From NCBI GenBank assembly GCA_025454255.1, contig JALOOU010000002.1, positions 1-64,000 of the forward strand: a stretch of 64,000 bases of DNA, in the 5' to 3' direction. The DNA is from Desulfobacterales bacterium. GTDB lineage: Bacteria; Desulfobacterota; Desulfobacteria; Desulfobacterales; SpSt-501. Position 1 is the stretch's first letter, and each line of letters starts with the position of its first letter. The notes below the pieces were generated by a model. It saw nothing but the letters and a program-made list of their open reading frames with translations. It was not told the origin of the DNA and did not search any database. Of the stretch, positions 25,552 to 34,818 are shown piece by piece. A program made the translations under genes and the position numbers.

Positions 25552-27054
25552 ATGGCAGACAACCGAACTCAGGTCATACAGCTCCGAGATCTGTTGAACA
25601 TTCTCTTTAAACGCAAAAATTTAATCCTTTCCGTCTTCGTTGCGGTGGTGGCATCCGTGACGGCCTATACCTTCCTGGCGCAACCCCGCTATGAGAGCAC
25701 GGCGCAGATATTGGTGAGCATCGGCAGGGGCAACTTGATGTTTTCGAACATCGGGGATCAGACCCCCAACATTTTCATCGACCACGAGAATGTGATCAAC
25801 TCGGAAATCGAGCTGCTGAAAAGCGCACCCCTCATCGAAAAAACGATCCGCGACCTGGGAGGCGTCAAGGCGCTCTTCCCGGAAATTTCCCGCAAGGCCG
25901 AAAAACATCCCGAGCCCGATCAACTGGCCATGAACAATGCCTTGATGGAATTTCAGAAATCTTTTTTCGTCAAACCCGGCAAAAAGTCCAACCTCATCAC
26001 CCTGGGCTTCAGCCACTCGGACCCGCAGCTTTCGGCAGCCGTGGTGAACCAGCTGTCGAGCAACTTTCTGGAACAGCATGCGGCGTTGCGGAAAAACAAA
26101 AAGTCCTACGATTTTTTCCAGAATCAGGCCAAGCTGGCGGAGGAGAAACTGTTCGCCACCGAAAAAGAGCTGGAAGCGCTGAGAGCGCAGCACCGGATCA
26201 CCAACCTCGAGGAGCAGAAGAACATCTTGCTGCGGCAGAGGGCGGAGCTGTTCGCCGCACTCAATGCAACCGTCAGCTCGGAGACCGAGGCCGAGAATCG
26301 GATCGCGGAGCTGCGCAGGCGATCGGCGATGACACCGGAAAACATTCCGCAGCTGCGGCAGGATGATCCCAACGATGTGCTGATCAGCACGCTGCAGTCA
26401 CGGCTGGTGGAGCTGGAACTGCAGGAAAAAAGCCTCTCCAGCCGTTACACGGATGAGAATCGGTCCCTGCAAAACACCCGTGAAGAAATCCGCATCGTAC
26501 GAGACAAGCTGGCGGAAAGCGAGAGCCGGACATACGGCCGCCGGACATCGGGCATCAATCCCATGCACCAGACGCTGCAGCAGGAGCTGTTGCGGTTCGA
26601 AACCGAGAAGAAGGCCCTGTCGGCCAAACGCGAGGTGCTGAACAGGCAGATCGCGGACTTCGACGCCCAGATCAAAGACCTGAATACGGTCGAAATGCGC
26701 CTCAATCAGCTGGCCCAACAGGTCGTGGTGGACCGCAAGAACTATGACCTGTACCTGACGAAGCTCGAGGAGGCGCGCATTTCGGACGCCATGGATTCAG
26801 AAAAGATATCGAACCTCAGCCTCATCGAACGCGCATCCGTTCCCGTAAAGCCGGCCAGCCCCAAAGTCGCCCTGAATCTGATCATCGGACTCTTCATCGG
26901 GCTGTTTGGCGCCGTCCTGATGGCCTTCGTCGCCGAGTTCATGAGCGATCGGCTGGAAAGCCCGGAAGATGTCACGCGCGTCTTGAAGCTTCCGGTCCTG
27001 ACCTCGATTCCGGAGTTGAAAGGCGCCCCCTTTTTGCAGAAGCTCAGGGCCTGA
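25552..27054 (+). CDS. Polysaccharide chain-length determinant (Wzz/GumC family)
   Basis: A 500-residue inner-membrane protein of the polysaccharide co-polymerase type. The first membrane helix (about 25-43) is followed by a periplasmic domain with long heptad coiled coils (about 180-430, for example LAEEKLFATEKELEALRAQ). A proline-rich SVPVKPASPKVALN segment leads into the second helix (about 445-465). No kinase domain is fused; a separate CpsD-like gene follows 45 bases later. It sets polymer length together with the Wza-like lipoprotein. The ATG was preferred over a TTG 36 bases upstream, but neither has a strong ribosome site. A GEMM-like leader precedes it. Confidence 0.88.
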   Translation: MADNRTQVIQLRDLLNILFKRKNLILSVFVAVVASVTAYTFLAQPRYESTAQILVSIGRGNLMFSNIGDQTPNIFIDHENVINSEIELLKSAPLIEKTIRDLGGVKALFPEISRKAEKHPEPDQLAMNNALMEFQKSFFVKPGKKSNLITLGFSHSDPQLSAAVVNQLSSNFLEQHAALRKNKKSYDFFQNQAKLAEEKLFATEKELEALRAQHRITNLEEQKNILLRQRAELFAALNATVSSETEAENRIAELRRRSAMTPENIPQLRQDDPNDVLISTLQSRLVELELQEKSLSSRYTDENRSLQNTREEIRIVRDKLAESESRTYGRRTSGINPMHQTLQQELLRFETEKKALSAKREVLNRQIADFDAQIKDLNTVEMRLNQLAQQVVVDRKNYDLYLTKLEEARISDAMDSEKISNLSLIERASVPVKPASPKVALNLIIGLFIGLFGAVLMAFVAEFMSDRLESPEDVTRVLKLPVLTSIPELKGAPFLQKLRA

Positions 27055-27099
27055 AGCATCGCGTTTGACTGCGTTCCAATCTATCCGAGAGAGGTCTTT

Positions 27100-27849
27100 A
27101 TGGGAAAAACGTTTGATGCGCTCAAAAAAGCGGAGCAGGAGCAGGAGCTCAAGTTTTTGCAGCCGGTGCCAAAGGCCCAAAATGCGGTAGAACTCTATAA
27201 CCCCCTGAAGCGAATCGCGGACAGCGCTCCGCCATGGTGCCAGGAGCTTTGGCTCAAACTGAAGCAGCGCTCCCACCAGGAGGAGACCAAGACGATCGTG
27301 TTTACCGGGCTCTCCAACGGCAGCGGGTGCACCAGTACCGCCGCCATTTTTTCCGTCTATTTGGCGGTCAGAATCCAGAAAAAGGTCTTGACCCTCGACC
27401 TCAACACCGGCAGCCCCGGCCTGAAGCGCTTTTTCAGCGCGGATGAGCATACGTTGTTGGCGGATGTTCTGGACCCCAGCTCGTTTCAAAAGACCGATTC
27501 CTTTGGAAGCCTCAAACAGAACCTCGCCGTGGTCATCAACGACAGCGATTCGGCCTCGAACGGCAATGCCTGGCTTGAATCCGAGATTTTGGAGCAATTT
27601 ATCGAAAAGGCCCGCAGCGGGTTCGACTTCATCATTTTCGACACGGGCCATGTCACCCAAAGCATAGAGACGCGTTTGCTCTGCTCGAAAGCCGACGCGG
27701 TGATCATCGTGGCGAGTGCCGGAGAAAGCCGAAAGAGCGTGGCGCTGCGAGTCAAGGACGAACTCGAGCAATCCGGGGCGAAAATCGCCGGGGTCATTCT
27801 AAACAAGCGAAAATACTATATCCCCAAATGGCTCTATTCGCGGCTGTAG
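27100..27849 (+). CDS. CpsD/BY-kinase-like protein with defective Walker A
   Basis: A 249-residue cytoplasmic partner of the preceding Wzz-type protein. It begins MGKTFDALKKAEQEQ, the usual start of bacterial tyrosine kinases in polysaccharide loci, and has the fold's strands (KTIVFTGLSN, KVLTLDLNT, FDFIIFDTGHV, ADAVIIVASAG). The P-loop reads GSGCTST: Cys77 stands where the ATP-binding lysine belongs. Walker A-prime (usually DxDxR) reads LDLNTGS. The C-terminal tail has only a few tyrosines. It is therefore probably inactive as a kinase and may be a structural or regulatory pseudoenzyme. A MinD/ParA-like relative is the other option. Confidence 0.75.
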   Translation: MGKTFDALKKAEQEQELKFLQPVPKAQNAVELYNPLKRIADSAPPWCQELWLKLKQRSHQEETKTIVFTGLSNGSGCTSTAAIFSVYLAVRIQKKVLTLDLNTGSPGLKRFFSADEHTLLADVLDPSSFQKTDSFGSLKQNLAVVINDSDSASNGNAWLESEILEQFIEKARSGFDFIIFDTGHVTQSIETRLLCSKADAVIIVASAGESRKSVALRVKDELEQSGAKIAGVILNKRKYYIPKWLYSRL

Positions 27850-27899
27850 ATTGTACGCCGCCTGCGGCGGCACTTCGTCAGCGAGGTGGCTCAGCTTTT

Positions 27900-27923
27900 G
27901 TGGGAGCGGCTTCCAGCCGCGAT
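27900..27923. repeat. REP-like 24-bp palindromic repeat, copy 1
   Basis: GTGGGAGCGGCTTCCAGCCGCGAT contains the palindrome GCGGC-TTCCA-GCCGC. The same unit occurs at 53.3 and 62.8 kb in this window, each time just upstream of a gene. Confidence 0.75.
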
Positions 27924-28067
27924 TCGATCGCGGCAAGATGCCGCACCCGCAGGGAAAAGCCCGCCAAGTATAACCGAAAGGGCTTTTCCGATACTTTGAA
28001 AGAGGCGAATTCGCATGCGATGCCCGAAAGCAACATTTCAACCAATCATTCAACGCCGGAGGTGGGT

Positions 28068-28775
28068 ATGAAAAAAATCGGATTCAGCCAATTAGTGATT
28101 TTTGCAGCAGTGCTCGGCATGCTGGGTTGCACCAACCCCCAAAGGCCGCCGGCGATCGTCGCCGCTTCGAGCATCAACGCTCCGGCGAGCACGCCGTTTC
28201 AAATTCAGACCGGCGACGAACTCGACATTAAGTTTTTTTACAATCCCGAACTGAACGAAACCGTCACCGTACGCCCCGACGGGTTCATTTCCCTGCAACT
28301 GGTGGATGAGGTCAAGGCCGCCGGGCTGCAGCCAAAGGAGCTGGATGATCTTTTGACCAGGCTCTACGCGGTTGAACTCAAAAAGCCGGTTATCACCGTC
28401 ATCATTCGGTCCTTCACGGGACAACGGGTCTATGTCGGGGGCGAGGTCACCACGCAGGGGCTGATAACCATACCCGGGCGCATCAGCGCGCTTCAGGCCG
28501 TTATGCAGGCGGGGGGCTTCCGCGTCACCGCCCAACCCAGCGAGACGCTGGTGATCCGGAAGGGCCCTGACCGAAGGCCGATCCCCATTCAGGTCGATCT
28601 GGATGCGGTGATCAACGGGGGGGAGGGTGCGGCCGATTTCATGCTGCAACCCGAGGACGTCGTCTATGTGCCGAAATCGCCGATCGCCAAGGCCAATCAG
28701 TTCGTCAACCAGTACATCGAGAATCTCCTGCTGTTTCGCGGGGTGACGTTCGGCTTCGTTTACGACGTCGACTAA
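28068..28775 (+). CDS. Polysaccharide export lipoprotein (Wza-like)
   Basis: A 235-residue outer-membrane lipoprotein: basic start, hydrophobic core and lipobox LGC near residue 22. It then has the poly-export domain (FQIQTGDELDIKFFYNPELN, TVRPDGFISL) and a SLBB-like region (VGGEVTTQGLITIPGRISALQAV). Ends with VYVPKSPIAKANQFVNQYI, a typical C-terminal amphipathic helix. It forms the export channel for the polymer. The ATG has GGAGG five bases upstream; an open frame extends 80 codons further but would place a repeat element inside the gene and lose the signal peptide. Confidence 0.9.
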   Translation: MKKIGFSQLVIFAAVLGMLGCTNPQRPPAIVAASSINAPASTPFQIQTGDELDIKFFYNPELNETVTVRPDGFISLQLVDEVKAAGLQPKELDDLLTRLYAVELKKPVITVIIRSFTGQRVYVGGEVTTQGLITIPGRISALQAVMQAGGFRVTAQPSETLVIRKGPDRRPIPIQVDLDAVINGGEGAADFMLQPEDVVYVPKSPIAKANQFVNQYIENLLLFRGVTFGFVYDVD

Positions 28776-28858
28776 GCAGAGCGACGCGGCTCGGCGGCAA
28801 TCGGATTCAGCGGCTGGAATTCAGACGGGCCAACCTTATTCGGACGGGAGCGAATCTC

Positions 28859-29569
28859 ATGCTGGCGGTAATTCAAGCTGGAGGAAAGGGGACACGGCTG
28901 CGTCCCTATACGCTAGCCCTTCCCAAACCCTTGATGCCCATCGGCGAACTTCCGATACTCGAGGTGTTGCTGCAATGGCTGCGGCGCTGGGGGGTCGAAA
29001 CATCCTACATCACCGTCGGCTACCTTGGCGGTTTGATCCGTGCGTTCTGCGGCGACGGCTCCCAGTGGAATATGAAAATCGACTATAGCCAAGAGCCCAG
29101 CCCGCTCGGAACCATCGGGGCGCTCAAATTGATCCAAGCTCACTTGAAAGACACATTTTTGACGGTAAACGGGGACGTCATTTCCGATATGAACCTTCGT
29201 GAGTTCATCAATTATCATAAAAGCCACGGCGGCCTCATCACCGTCGGGGTGGCTGAAAAAACGGTAAAACTGGATTTGGGGGTTTTATCGGGCAACGGCC
29301 AGAAAATGGCAGGTTTTCAAGAGAAGCCGGTGATGAATTTTTCGGTCAGCATGGGGATCTACTGCATGGAGCCCGCGATCCTCGATCTGATTCCCAACAA
29401 CGTGCCGTTCGGCTTCGACAACCTGATGTACGCGATGCTGGACAAGAACCTTCCCGTCCACATGTACCGGCACAGGGGGCTGTGGCTCGACATCGGGCGC
29501 GAAGAGGACTTCAAGCACGCCCAAGAGCATTTCATGAAGGACTACAAAAACCTGGTCCTCGGCTGCTGA
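28859..29569 (+). CDS. Sugar nucleotidyltransferase (NDP-sugar pyrophosphorylase)
   Basis: A 236-residue GT-A fold enzyme beginning MLAVIQAGGKGTRLRPYT ... PKPLMPIG, the nucleotide-binding signature of RmlA/GlmU-type pyrophosphorylases. GDVISDMN binds the metal, EKP and GIYCMEP are sugar-site motifs. It makes an NDP-sugar from NTP and sugar-1-phosphate for the polysaccharide. Short length, with no C-terminal hexapeptide domain, fits the mannose/glucose-1-P family, but the sugar cannot be named. Confidence 0.88.
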   Translation: MLAVIQAGGKGTRLRPYTLALPKPLMPIGELPILEVLLQWLRRWGVETSYITVGYLGGLIRAFCGDGSQWNMKIDYSQEPSPLGTIGALKLIQAHLKDTFLTVNGDVISDMNLREFINYHKSHGGLITVGVAEKTVKLDLGVLSGNGQKMAGFQEKPVMNFSVSMGIYCMEPAILDLIPNNVPFGFDNLMYAMLDKNLPVHMYRHRGLWLDIGREEDFKHAQEHFMKDYKNLVLGC

Positions 29570-29703
29570 CCGGCGACATCCGATACCGCCGGCTATGAGC
29601 GCTCACAGGACGCACGGCCGCGGCGCGGTAGGCAGCAGCGCCGCGCGCGCCGGGCGGACGATATCCGGCCCCCGATGGTCAAAGGGGCGACATTGGTAGC
29701 ATA

Positions 29704-32178
29704 ATGACCCTATTTTCCCTAATACTGAGGCGCGGCTTCGACATCCTGCTCTCCCTGTTCGGGATCCTGCTGCTGCTGCCGATCCTGCCGACCATCGGCC
29801 TGCTGATCAAGATCGAATCCAAGGGTCCGGTGATCTACCCGGTGAAACGGATCGGCCGCCACCGCAGGCCCTTCCTGATGTACAAGTTCCGGACCATGTA
29901 TGAGACGCCCGTCCCGGTCGGTCACAGCGTCTGTCCGCAGCATGATCCGCGCGTGACCGGATTCGGCCATTTTTTGCGGCGCACCAAGATCAACGAGCTG
30001 CCCCAGCTCGTCAACATCCTAAAGGGGGACATGAGCTTTGTCGGGCCTCGACCGGAGGCCCCCGATCTGGCCGAGAGCTATCCGCCGGAGGCTGAAAAAA
30101 TTTTCAGCGTCAAACCCGGCCTGGTCAGCCCCGCCACCCTGAAGGGTAGAAATGAAGAGGAGCTCTATCCTCCCGGGGCCGATCCCAAGGAATTTTACCT
30201 TCAGCACATCCTGCCGGACAAACTCAAGATCGACCTGGCCTACATCGAAAACAGCTCCTTTTGGAAGGACCTCGCCCTGATCGTTTTCGGGGTCCGGGAC
30301 ACGCTGCTCGGGTCCTTTCATAAGAATCAGCTGCGCGACAACCGGACGCCGGTGCTGCTGGCCCTATCGGATATCTTGCTCGTCGGCCTGGCGTACCTGT
30401 GCGCCTACAACCTCTATTTCCTCATCCGGTTTGAGGAGCTCCGACCCCTGGAGAGCCTGGTCGGGCTGCCCCTGGTGATCGGCGTTCGCATGGCCTGCCA
30501 CTTCTTCTACGGGCTCTACCACCATCTGATCCGCTACCTGTCCTATCACGAGCTGATCGATGTGGTCAAAAGCACCGCCGTCGGGACCATCGTGCTGGCG
30601 CTGCTGGAGTTCGTCTTCAAGTTCGGTACCTACGGGGCCTCGATCGCGCTCGCCGACTGGCTGATCCTGACGCTGCTGCTGACCAACTTCCGGATCGTGT
30701 TGAAGCTCTACCGGGACCGCTTCAAGGACCGCGCCGAACAGCCGGCCCCGAAGCGGCGCGTCCTGATCTACGGGGTCTGCGACGAGAGCAGATCGGTCAC
30801 CCAGATTCTGGGCTCCGAAAAAAAATACCCGATCGAGGTGGTCGGGTTCATCGACGACAGGATGTACAACCACGGGAAAATATTGCACGGCAAAAAAGTG
30901 CTCGGCAACCGCCATCACATCAAGGATTTGGCCAAGATTTATCAAGTCGACGAACTGATGGTGGCCGGTGCGATCGAAAACCCGCACATCCTGCGGGAGC
31001 TGATCACGATCTGCCTCGAGGCGGGCATCAAAATCCACGTGGTCACGCTGCCGCACAGCCAGCCCAACCCGGATGAGAATCTCTCCGGCGCGAAAATGCC
31101 CAGTCTGGCCGATGTCCTGCCGGTGGATGAGTGCGGGATCAAGGTCGAGGAGCTGCGCGAGGTGGTCGAGGGCAGGACGTATCTTTTGAATGGGCCCGGC
31201 GATGCGTTCGGGCTCGAAACCTGTCGCCTGATCCTGAATTTGGGCTGCAAGCAATTGATCATCGTCGAGCGTTTCGAGACGTATTTGAACGAACTACTGA
31301 ACACGCTTTATAACGAATTCGATCCCCGCTTGATCGTCCCGTGCTTAATCGAAGATCCGTATGACAAAGAGTTTCAGCGCATCGTCAAACGCCACCGCCC
31401 GGACGTCATCATCCACGCCAGCCTGCGGAAGTTCCAGCTGTACGACTCCGTCGATATCAGCAACTTCGAACGCATCAACTATCAGCAGACATTCGCCGTC
31501 GCCAAAGCCGCCATTCAACATGGGTGCGGCATGTTCGTTCTCATATCCTCACGCGAAGCCGAAAAGAGAGAGGGGCCTCTTGGGGAAACCCTGCGGGTGG
31601 CCGAAATTTCGCTGAAACATTTTTTCAAGGAGTCCGCCACCCGATTTGCAGTGGCGCGCCTGTGCGACATCATTGACAACAATCGCGGGCTGATCGCTCA
31701 GCTGGAGAAGCGGATCCGCAAGGGGGAGAAAATTGCGATCTCCTCCCACGACAGCACCACCTACATTATTTCAAGCAAATCCGCCGCTGCCTTTGTCGTC
31801 GAAACGATCCGACAGCGGGAACGAAACACCGTACTGGATCCGGTCAATGTTTGCAGCTACAGCACGCCCATCTCGCTGGCCGATATCACCAGCCGAATCT
31901 CCATGCTTTACAATATGAATGGATGGGGTGAAAATAAGATCGTCTTCATAGAGGAGCCCAAGGCGGCCCTGCAGGGAATCACGCCCATTGAGGCGGATGA
32001 CCCCGGTGCGGCCGCTGCCGCAACGAAGGCTCCCTCCAAGCTGAGCGAGGAACAAATTCATAGGGAGTTCAAGGAGTTCGTAGATAAGTTTGAGAGAACC
32101 TGGGAGAAGCGGAGCATTGATCGGGAAATCAGCCGGCTCCTGGTCTTGACGGACAGCGAAGACCACCTGATGAATTGA
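29704..32178 (+). CDS. Fusion: polyprenyl-phosphate sugar transferase + CapD/FlaA1-like dehydratase
   Basis: An 824-residue two-part protein. Residues 1-200 are a bacterial sugar transferase (KFRTMYETP, NELPQLVNILKGDMSFVGPRPE). Residues about 215-330 are four membrane helices of the polysaccharide-biosynthesis PglF/WbpM type, followed by a first Rossmann region (RRVLIYGVCDE near 350) and a CapD-like NAD region from about 490. In the latter the glycine loop is NGPGDAFGLE in place of TGAGGSIGSE, and the TKR active site is LGETLR, so the catalytic lysine is missing near residue 626. The dehydratase half may thus be inactive or altered. Normally these two activities are separate proteins. Confidence 0.85.
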   Translation: MTLFSLILRRGFDILLSLFGILLLLPILPTIGLLIKIESKGPVIYPVKRIGRHRRPFLMYKFRTMYETPVPVGHSVCPQHDPRVTGFGHFLRRTKINELPQLVNILKGDMSFVGPRPEAPDLAESYPPEAEKIFSVKPGLVSPATLKGRNEEELYPPGADPKEFYLQHILPDKLKIDLAYIENSSFWKDLALIVFGVRDTLLGSFHKNQLRDNRTPVLLALSDILLVGLAYLCAYNLYFLIRFEELRPLESLVGLPLVIGVRMACHFFYGLYHHLIRYLSYHELIDVVKSTAVGTIVLALLEFVFKFGTYGASIALADWLILTLLLTNFRIVLKLYRDRFKDRAEQPAPKRRVLIYGVCDESRSVTQILGSEKKYPIEVVGFIDDRMYNHGKILHGKKVLGNRHHIKDLAKIYQVDELMVAGAIENPHILRELITICLEAGIKIHVVTLPHSQPNPDENLSGAKMPSLADVLPVDECGIKVEELREVVEGRTYLLNGPGDAFGLETCRLILNLGCKQLIIVERFETYLNELLNTLYNEFDPRLIVPCLIEDPYDKEFQRIVKRHRPDVIIHASLRKFQLYDSVDISNFERINYQQTFAVAKAAIQHGCGMFVLISSREAEKREGPLGETLRVAEISLKHFFKESATRFAVARLCDIIDNNRGLIAQLEKRIRKGEKIAISSHDSTTYIISSKSAAAFVVETIRQRERNTVLDPVNVCSYSTPISLADITSRISMLYNMNGWGENKIVFIEEPKAALQGITPIEADDPGAAAAATKAPSKLSEEQIHREFKEFVDKFERTWEKRSIDREISRLLVLTDSEDHLMN

Positions 32179-32226
32179 AATTCTCCGGAGCGACGGCCGG
32201 TTCGATTCCGATGACGCTGCGTGTTG

Positions 32227-33669
32227 ATGAGCAACCGTGATTTTGTCAAACAAATTGCCGCCTATGTGCCATCCGTCCTCGTTCCCGGAGTGATCAACTT
32301 TCTGGCGCTTGGAATTTACACGCGCCTGCTTTCCACTGAAGAATATGGAAACTACATCTTCCTTCTCGTTTTAATCACCAATTTCAAGACCATCGGGTAT
32401 GAATGGATCAAACTGGGCATCTTCCGGTTCTACCACCGCGAATCGGAGCGTCGGAACCTGCCCCAGTTTTTGACGACGACCGGAGTGGTCGTCGGCATCG
32501 TATCCGGTTTAATCGCCTGCGGCTGGGTGATCTCTCTGCTCTACATCGACGGCGGAGATTTCGGACGACTGGCCGTAGCGGGGCTTCTGTTTCTATTCGG
32601 CTACTCTTTTTTCGACATCATCCTCCAGCTCAACCGCGCCGCCATTCAATCCCTGCGGTTCGGGGTGCTGTCGGCGACCCGCGCCATCGCCTGCTTAGGG
32701 CTGGCGGTGACGCTGATCGTTTTCGCAGCCAGAGACGCATTCGGGCTGGTGTTGGGGATGGTGATCGGCACCTGGATCGCCGTGGCAGTCGATTTGCCGC
32801 GCTGGGCTGGAAAAAGAAGGGCCGGCCGCTTCGCGAAACCTTTGGCGATGGAGCTGCTGCGCTACGGGATTCCATTGGCGCTCGTGGCCACCGTCGGACT
32901 GGTGATCGCCACCTCGGACCGCTTCATCATCCGCTTTTTTCTGAACAGCCAGGAGCTGGGCGTGTATGCCGCCGGATGCGACCTGGCCGATCAATCGATC
33001 ACGCTCGTGTTCATGGTCCTCAATCTCGCCATCTACCCGTTGATCCTCAAAGCGGCCGAGCAGACGGACAAGGGGCCCTTCTTTCAGCAGATGAGCGATT
33101 ATTCCATCTACCTGCTCGGGGTCACCACCCCCATCGCAGGGCTCATCGCGGTGTGCGCGGCGGGTTTTGCGAATGTGGTCCTCGGCGAAGGGTTCCGCGA
33201 ACCCGCAGCCGCCGTGATCCCATGGATCGTGCTGGCGACCTATCTGCGGGGAATCAAGGCCTACTATTTCGACCTGGTCTTTCAAATCGGACTGCGCACC
33301 GACCTCCAGCTGCTCTGCTCTCTGCCGGCGGCCGCGGCGAACGTGGCGCTCAATCTGGCGCTGATCGCGCGCTTCGGGATCATGGGGGCGGCCTATGCGG
33401 CGGTGCTGTCGCAGGCGATCGCCCTGGTCATCAGCGCCTGGGTCGGCCGACGGGTGATGCGGCTGCGGTTGCCCGCCCGCGACTGCTTCAAGATCCTGCT
33501 GGCCGGTGGCCTGATGATTCTGGCGATCGCCTGGGTGCCGGGAGGCTCCCATCTGGGGGGGCTCGTGTTCAAATTCGCCCTCGGCTCCGTGATCTATCTG
33601 GGCATGGCATGGGGCCTGAGGGTCGGTTTGCTCCGAAACGTTCTGCAAAACCTATATCCGGGCCGCTGA
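32227..33669 (+). CDS. Oligosaccharide flippase (Wzx/MATE-like)
   Basis: A 480-residue, very hydrophobic protein with about 12-14 membrane helices. It opens like RfbX/Wzx proteins (YVPSVLVPGVINFLALG, LLSTEEYGNYIFLL), with KQIAAY before helix 1. It would flip the lipid-linked repeat unit across the inner membrane. A GTG six bases upstream is an alternative start; neither has a clear ribosome site. It is followed after 15 bases by a glycosyltransferase, part of one long operon. Confidence 0.88.
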   Translation: MSNRDFVKQIAAYVPSVLVPGVINFLALGIYTRLLSTEEYGNYIFLLVLITNFKTIGYEWIKLGIFRFYHRESERRNLPQFLTTTGVVVGIVSGLIACGWVISLLYIDGGDFGRLAVAGLLFLFGYSFFDIILQLNRAAIQSLRFGVLSATRAIACLGLAVTLIVFAARDAFGLVLGMVIGTWIAVAVDLPRWAGKRRAGRFAKPLAMELLRYGIPLALVATVGLVIATSDRFIIRFFLNSQELGVYAAGCDLADQSITLVFMVLNLAIYPLILKAAEQTDKGPFFQQMSDYSIYLLGVTTPIAGLIAVCAAGFANVVLGEGFREPAAAVIPWIVLATYLRGIKAYYFDLVFQIGLRTDLQLLCSLPAAAANVALNLALIARFGIMGAAYAAVLSQAIALVISAWVGRRVMRLRLPARDCFKILLAGGLMILAIAWVPGGSHLGGLVFKFALGSVIYLGMAWGLRVGLLRNVLQNLYPGR

Positions 33670-33684
33670 GGCCGACCGAAGCGC

Positions 33685-34818
33685 ATGCGCACCGAACGCA
33701 AAATTGCGTTTTTTCTGCCGGGGTTGTACGGGGGCGGCGCCGAACGCATCATCCTCAACCTGGCGCGGGAGTTCTGCGCAAACGGATATCCCGTGGATCT
33801 GGTCCTGGCCGAGGAGCAGGGGCCGCTTCTGAGCATAATCCCCGCCGGGGTCAACCTCGTCAGTCTGTCCCGGAACCCCTCCGCCCGGTTTCGCACGCTG
33901 CGCATCCTTCCTGCGCTGGTCCGCTATCTGAGGTCCGCCGAGCCGGCGTGGCTGGTCTCCGCGGTGCATGCCAACCTCGTCGCCCTCATGGCCAACAGGC
34001 TGGCGAAGTCTAGGACGCGCGTCATGATCACCGAGCACAACACCTTTTCGCGCCAGATCGGGACGCTGTCGGCGGCGGCGCGGACAGCCACCGTTCTGCT
34101 CAGCCGCACCCTGTACCCGAAAGCAGATGCCATCGTTGCGGTCTCGGAGGGGGTGGCGCAAGATCTTGTCCGGTTTTTAAGCCTGCCGGCGGACCGGATC
34201 CGGGTCATCTACAACCCGATCATCACCGATGCGATGTCCTCCTTGAGCCGGGAGCCGCTCGACCACCCGTGGTTCAACGGCGGCGACGCCCCGGTGATCG
34301 TTTCGATCGGCCGGCTCACCGCCGCTAAGGATTACCCGACGCTGATCGCCGCCTTCAAGACGGTCCGCAACCGGCTGCCGCTCAAGCTCATGATCCTCGG
34401 CGAGGGGGAAGAACGGCCGAAGCTCGAGGCGCTGATCGACCGGGAGGGACTGAACGGCGACGTCCAGCTGCCGGGGTTCGTCCCAAACCCCCTGCCGTAT
34501 CTTCGGCAGGCCGCTTTGTTCGTTTTGCCGTCGCGCTGGGAGGGGCTGCCGACGGTACTGGTCGAGGCCCTCTTCTGCGGGACCCCGATCATCGCCACCG
34601 ATTGCCCGAGCGGCCCCCGGGAGATCCTCAACAATGGCGATTACGGCGACCTGGTCCCGGTCGGCGACCCCGCCGCACTGGCGGAAAGGATCTACGAACG
34701 GGTGCTGAACCCGCGGGGTGCGGCCCCTCCCGCGAGCTGGATGTCCTACAGTTCTGAATCCATTGCCAGGCGATACTTCGACCTGATGGCGGGATCTACG
34801 ACATGCATGCTGCCGTGA
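33685..34818 (+). CDS. Glycosyltransferase family 4
   Basis: A 377-residue GT-B enzyme. It has GGGAERIILNLAREF (acceptor-side loop), EHNTFSRQ, VSEGVAQDL, the linker SIGRLTAAKDYPTLI, and the nucleotide-sugar site EGLPTVLVEALFCGTPII with the E-x7-E pair. The pattern is closest to retaining GT4 enzymes of the PglA/PglH type. It adds a sugar to the lipid-linked repeat on the cytoplasmic face. Its 3' end overlaps the next gene by 16 bases. Confidence 0.9.
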   Translation: MRTERKIAFFLPGLYGGGAERIILNLAREFCANGYPVDLVLAEEQGPLLSIIPAGVNLVSLSRNPSARFRTLRILPALVRYLRSAEPAWLVSAVHANLVALMANRLAKSRTRVMITEHNTFSRQIGTLSAAARTATVLLSRTLYPKADAIVAVSEGVAQDLVRFLSLPADRIRVIYNPIITDAMSSLSREPLDHPWFNGGDAPVIVSIGRLTAAKDYPTLIAAFKTVRNRLPLKLMILGEGEERPKLEALIDREGLNGDVQLPGFVPNPLPYLRQAALFVLPSRWEGLPTVLVEALFCGTPIIATDCPSGPREILNNGDYGDLVPVGDPAALAERIYERVLNPRGAAPPASWMSYSSESIARRYFDLMAGSTTCMLP

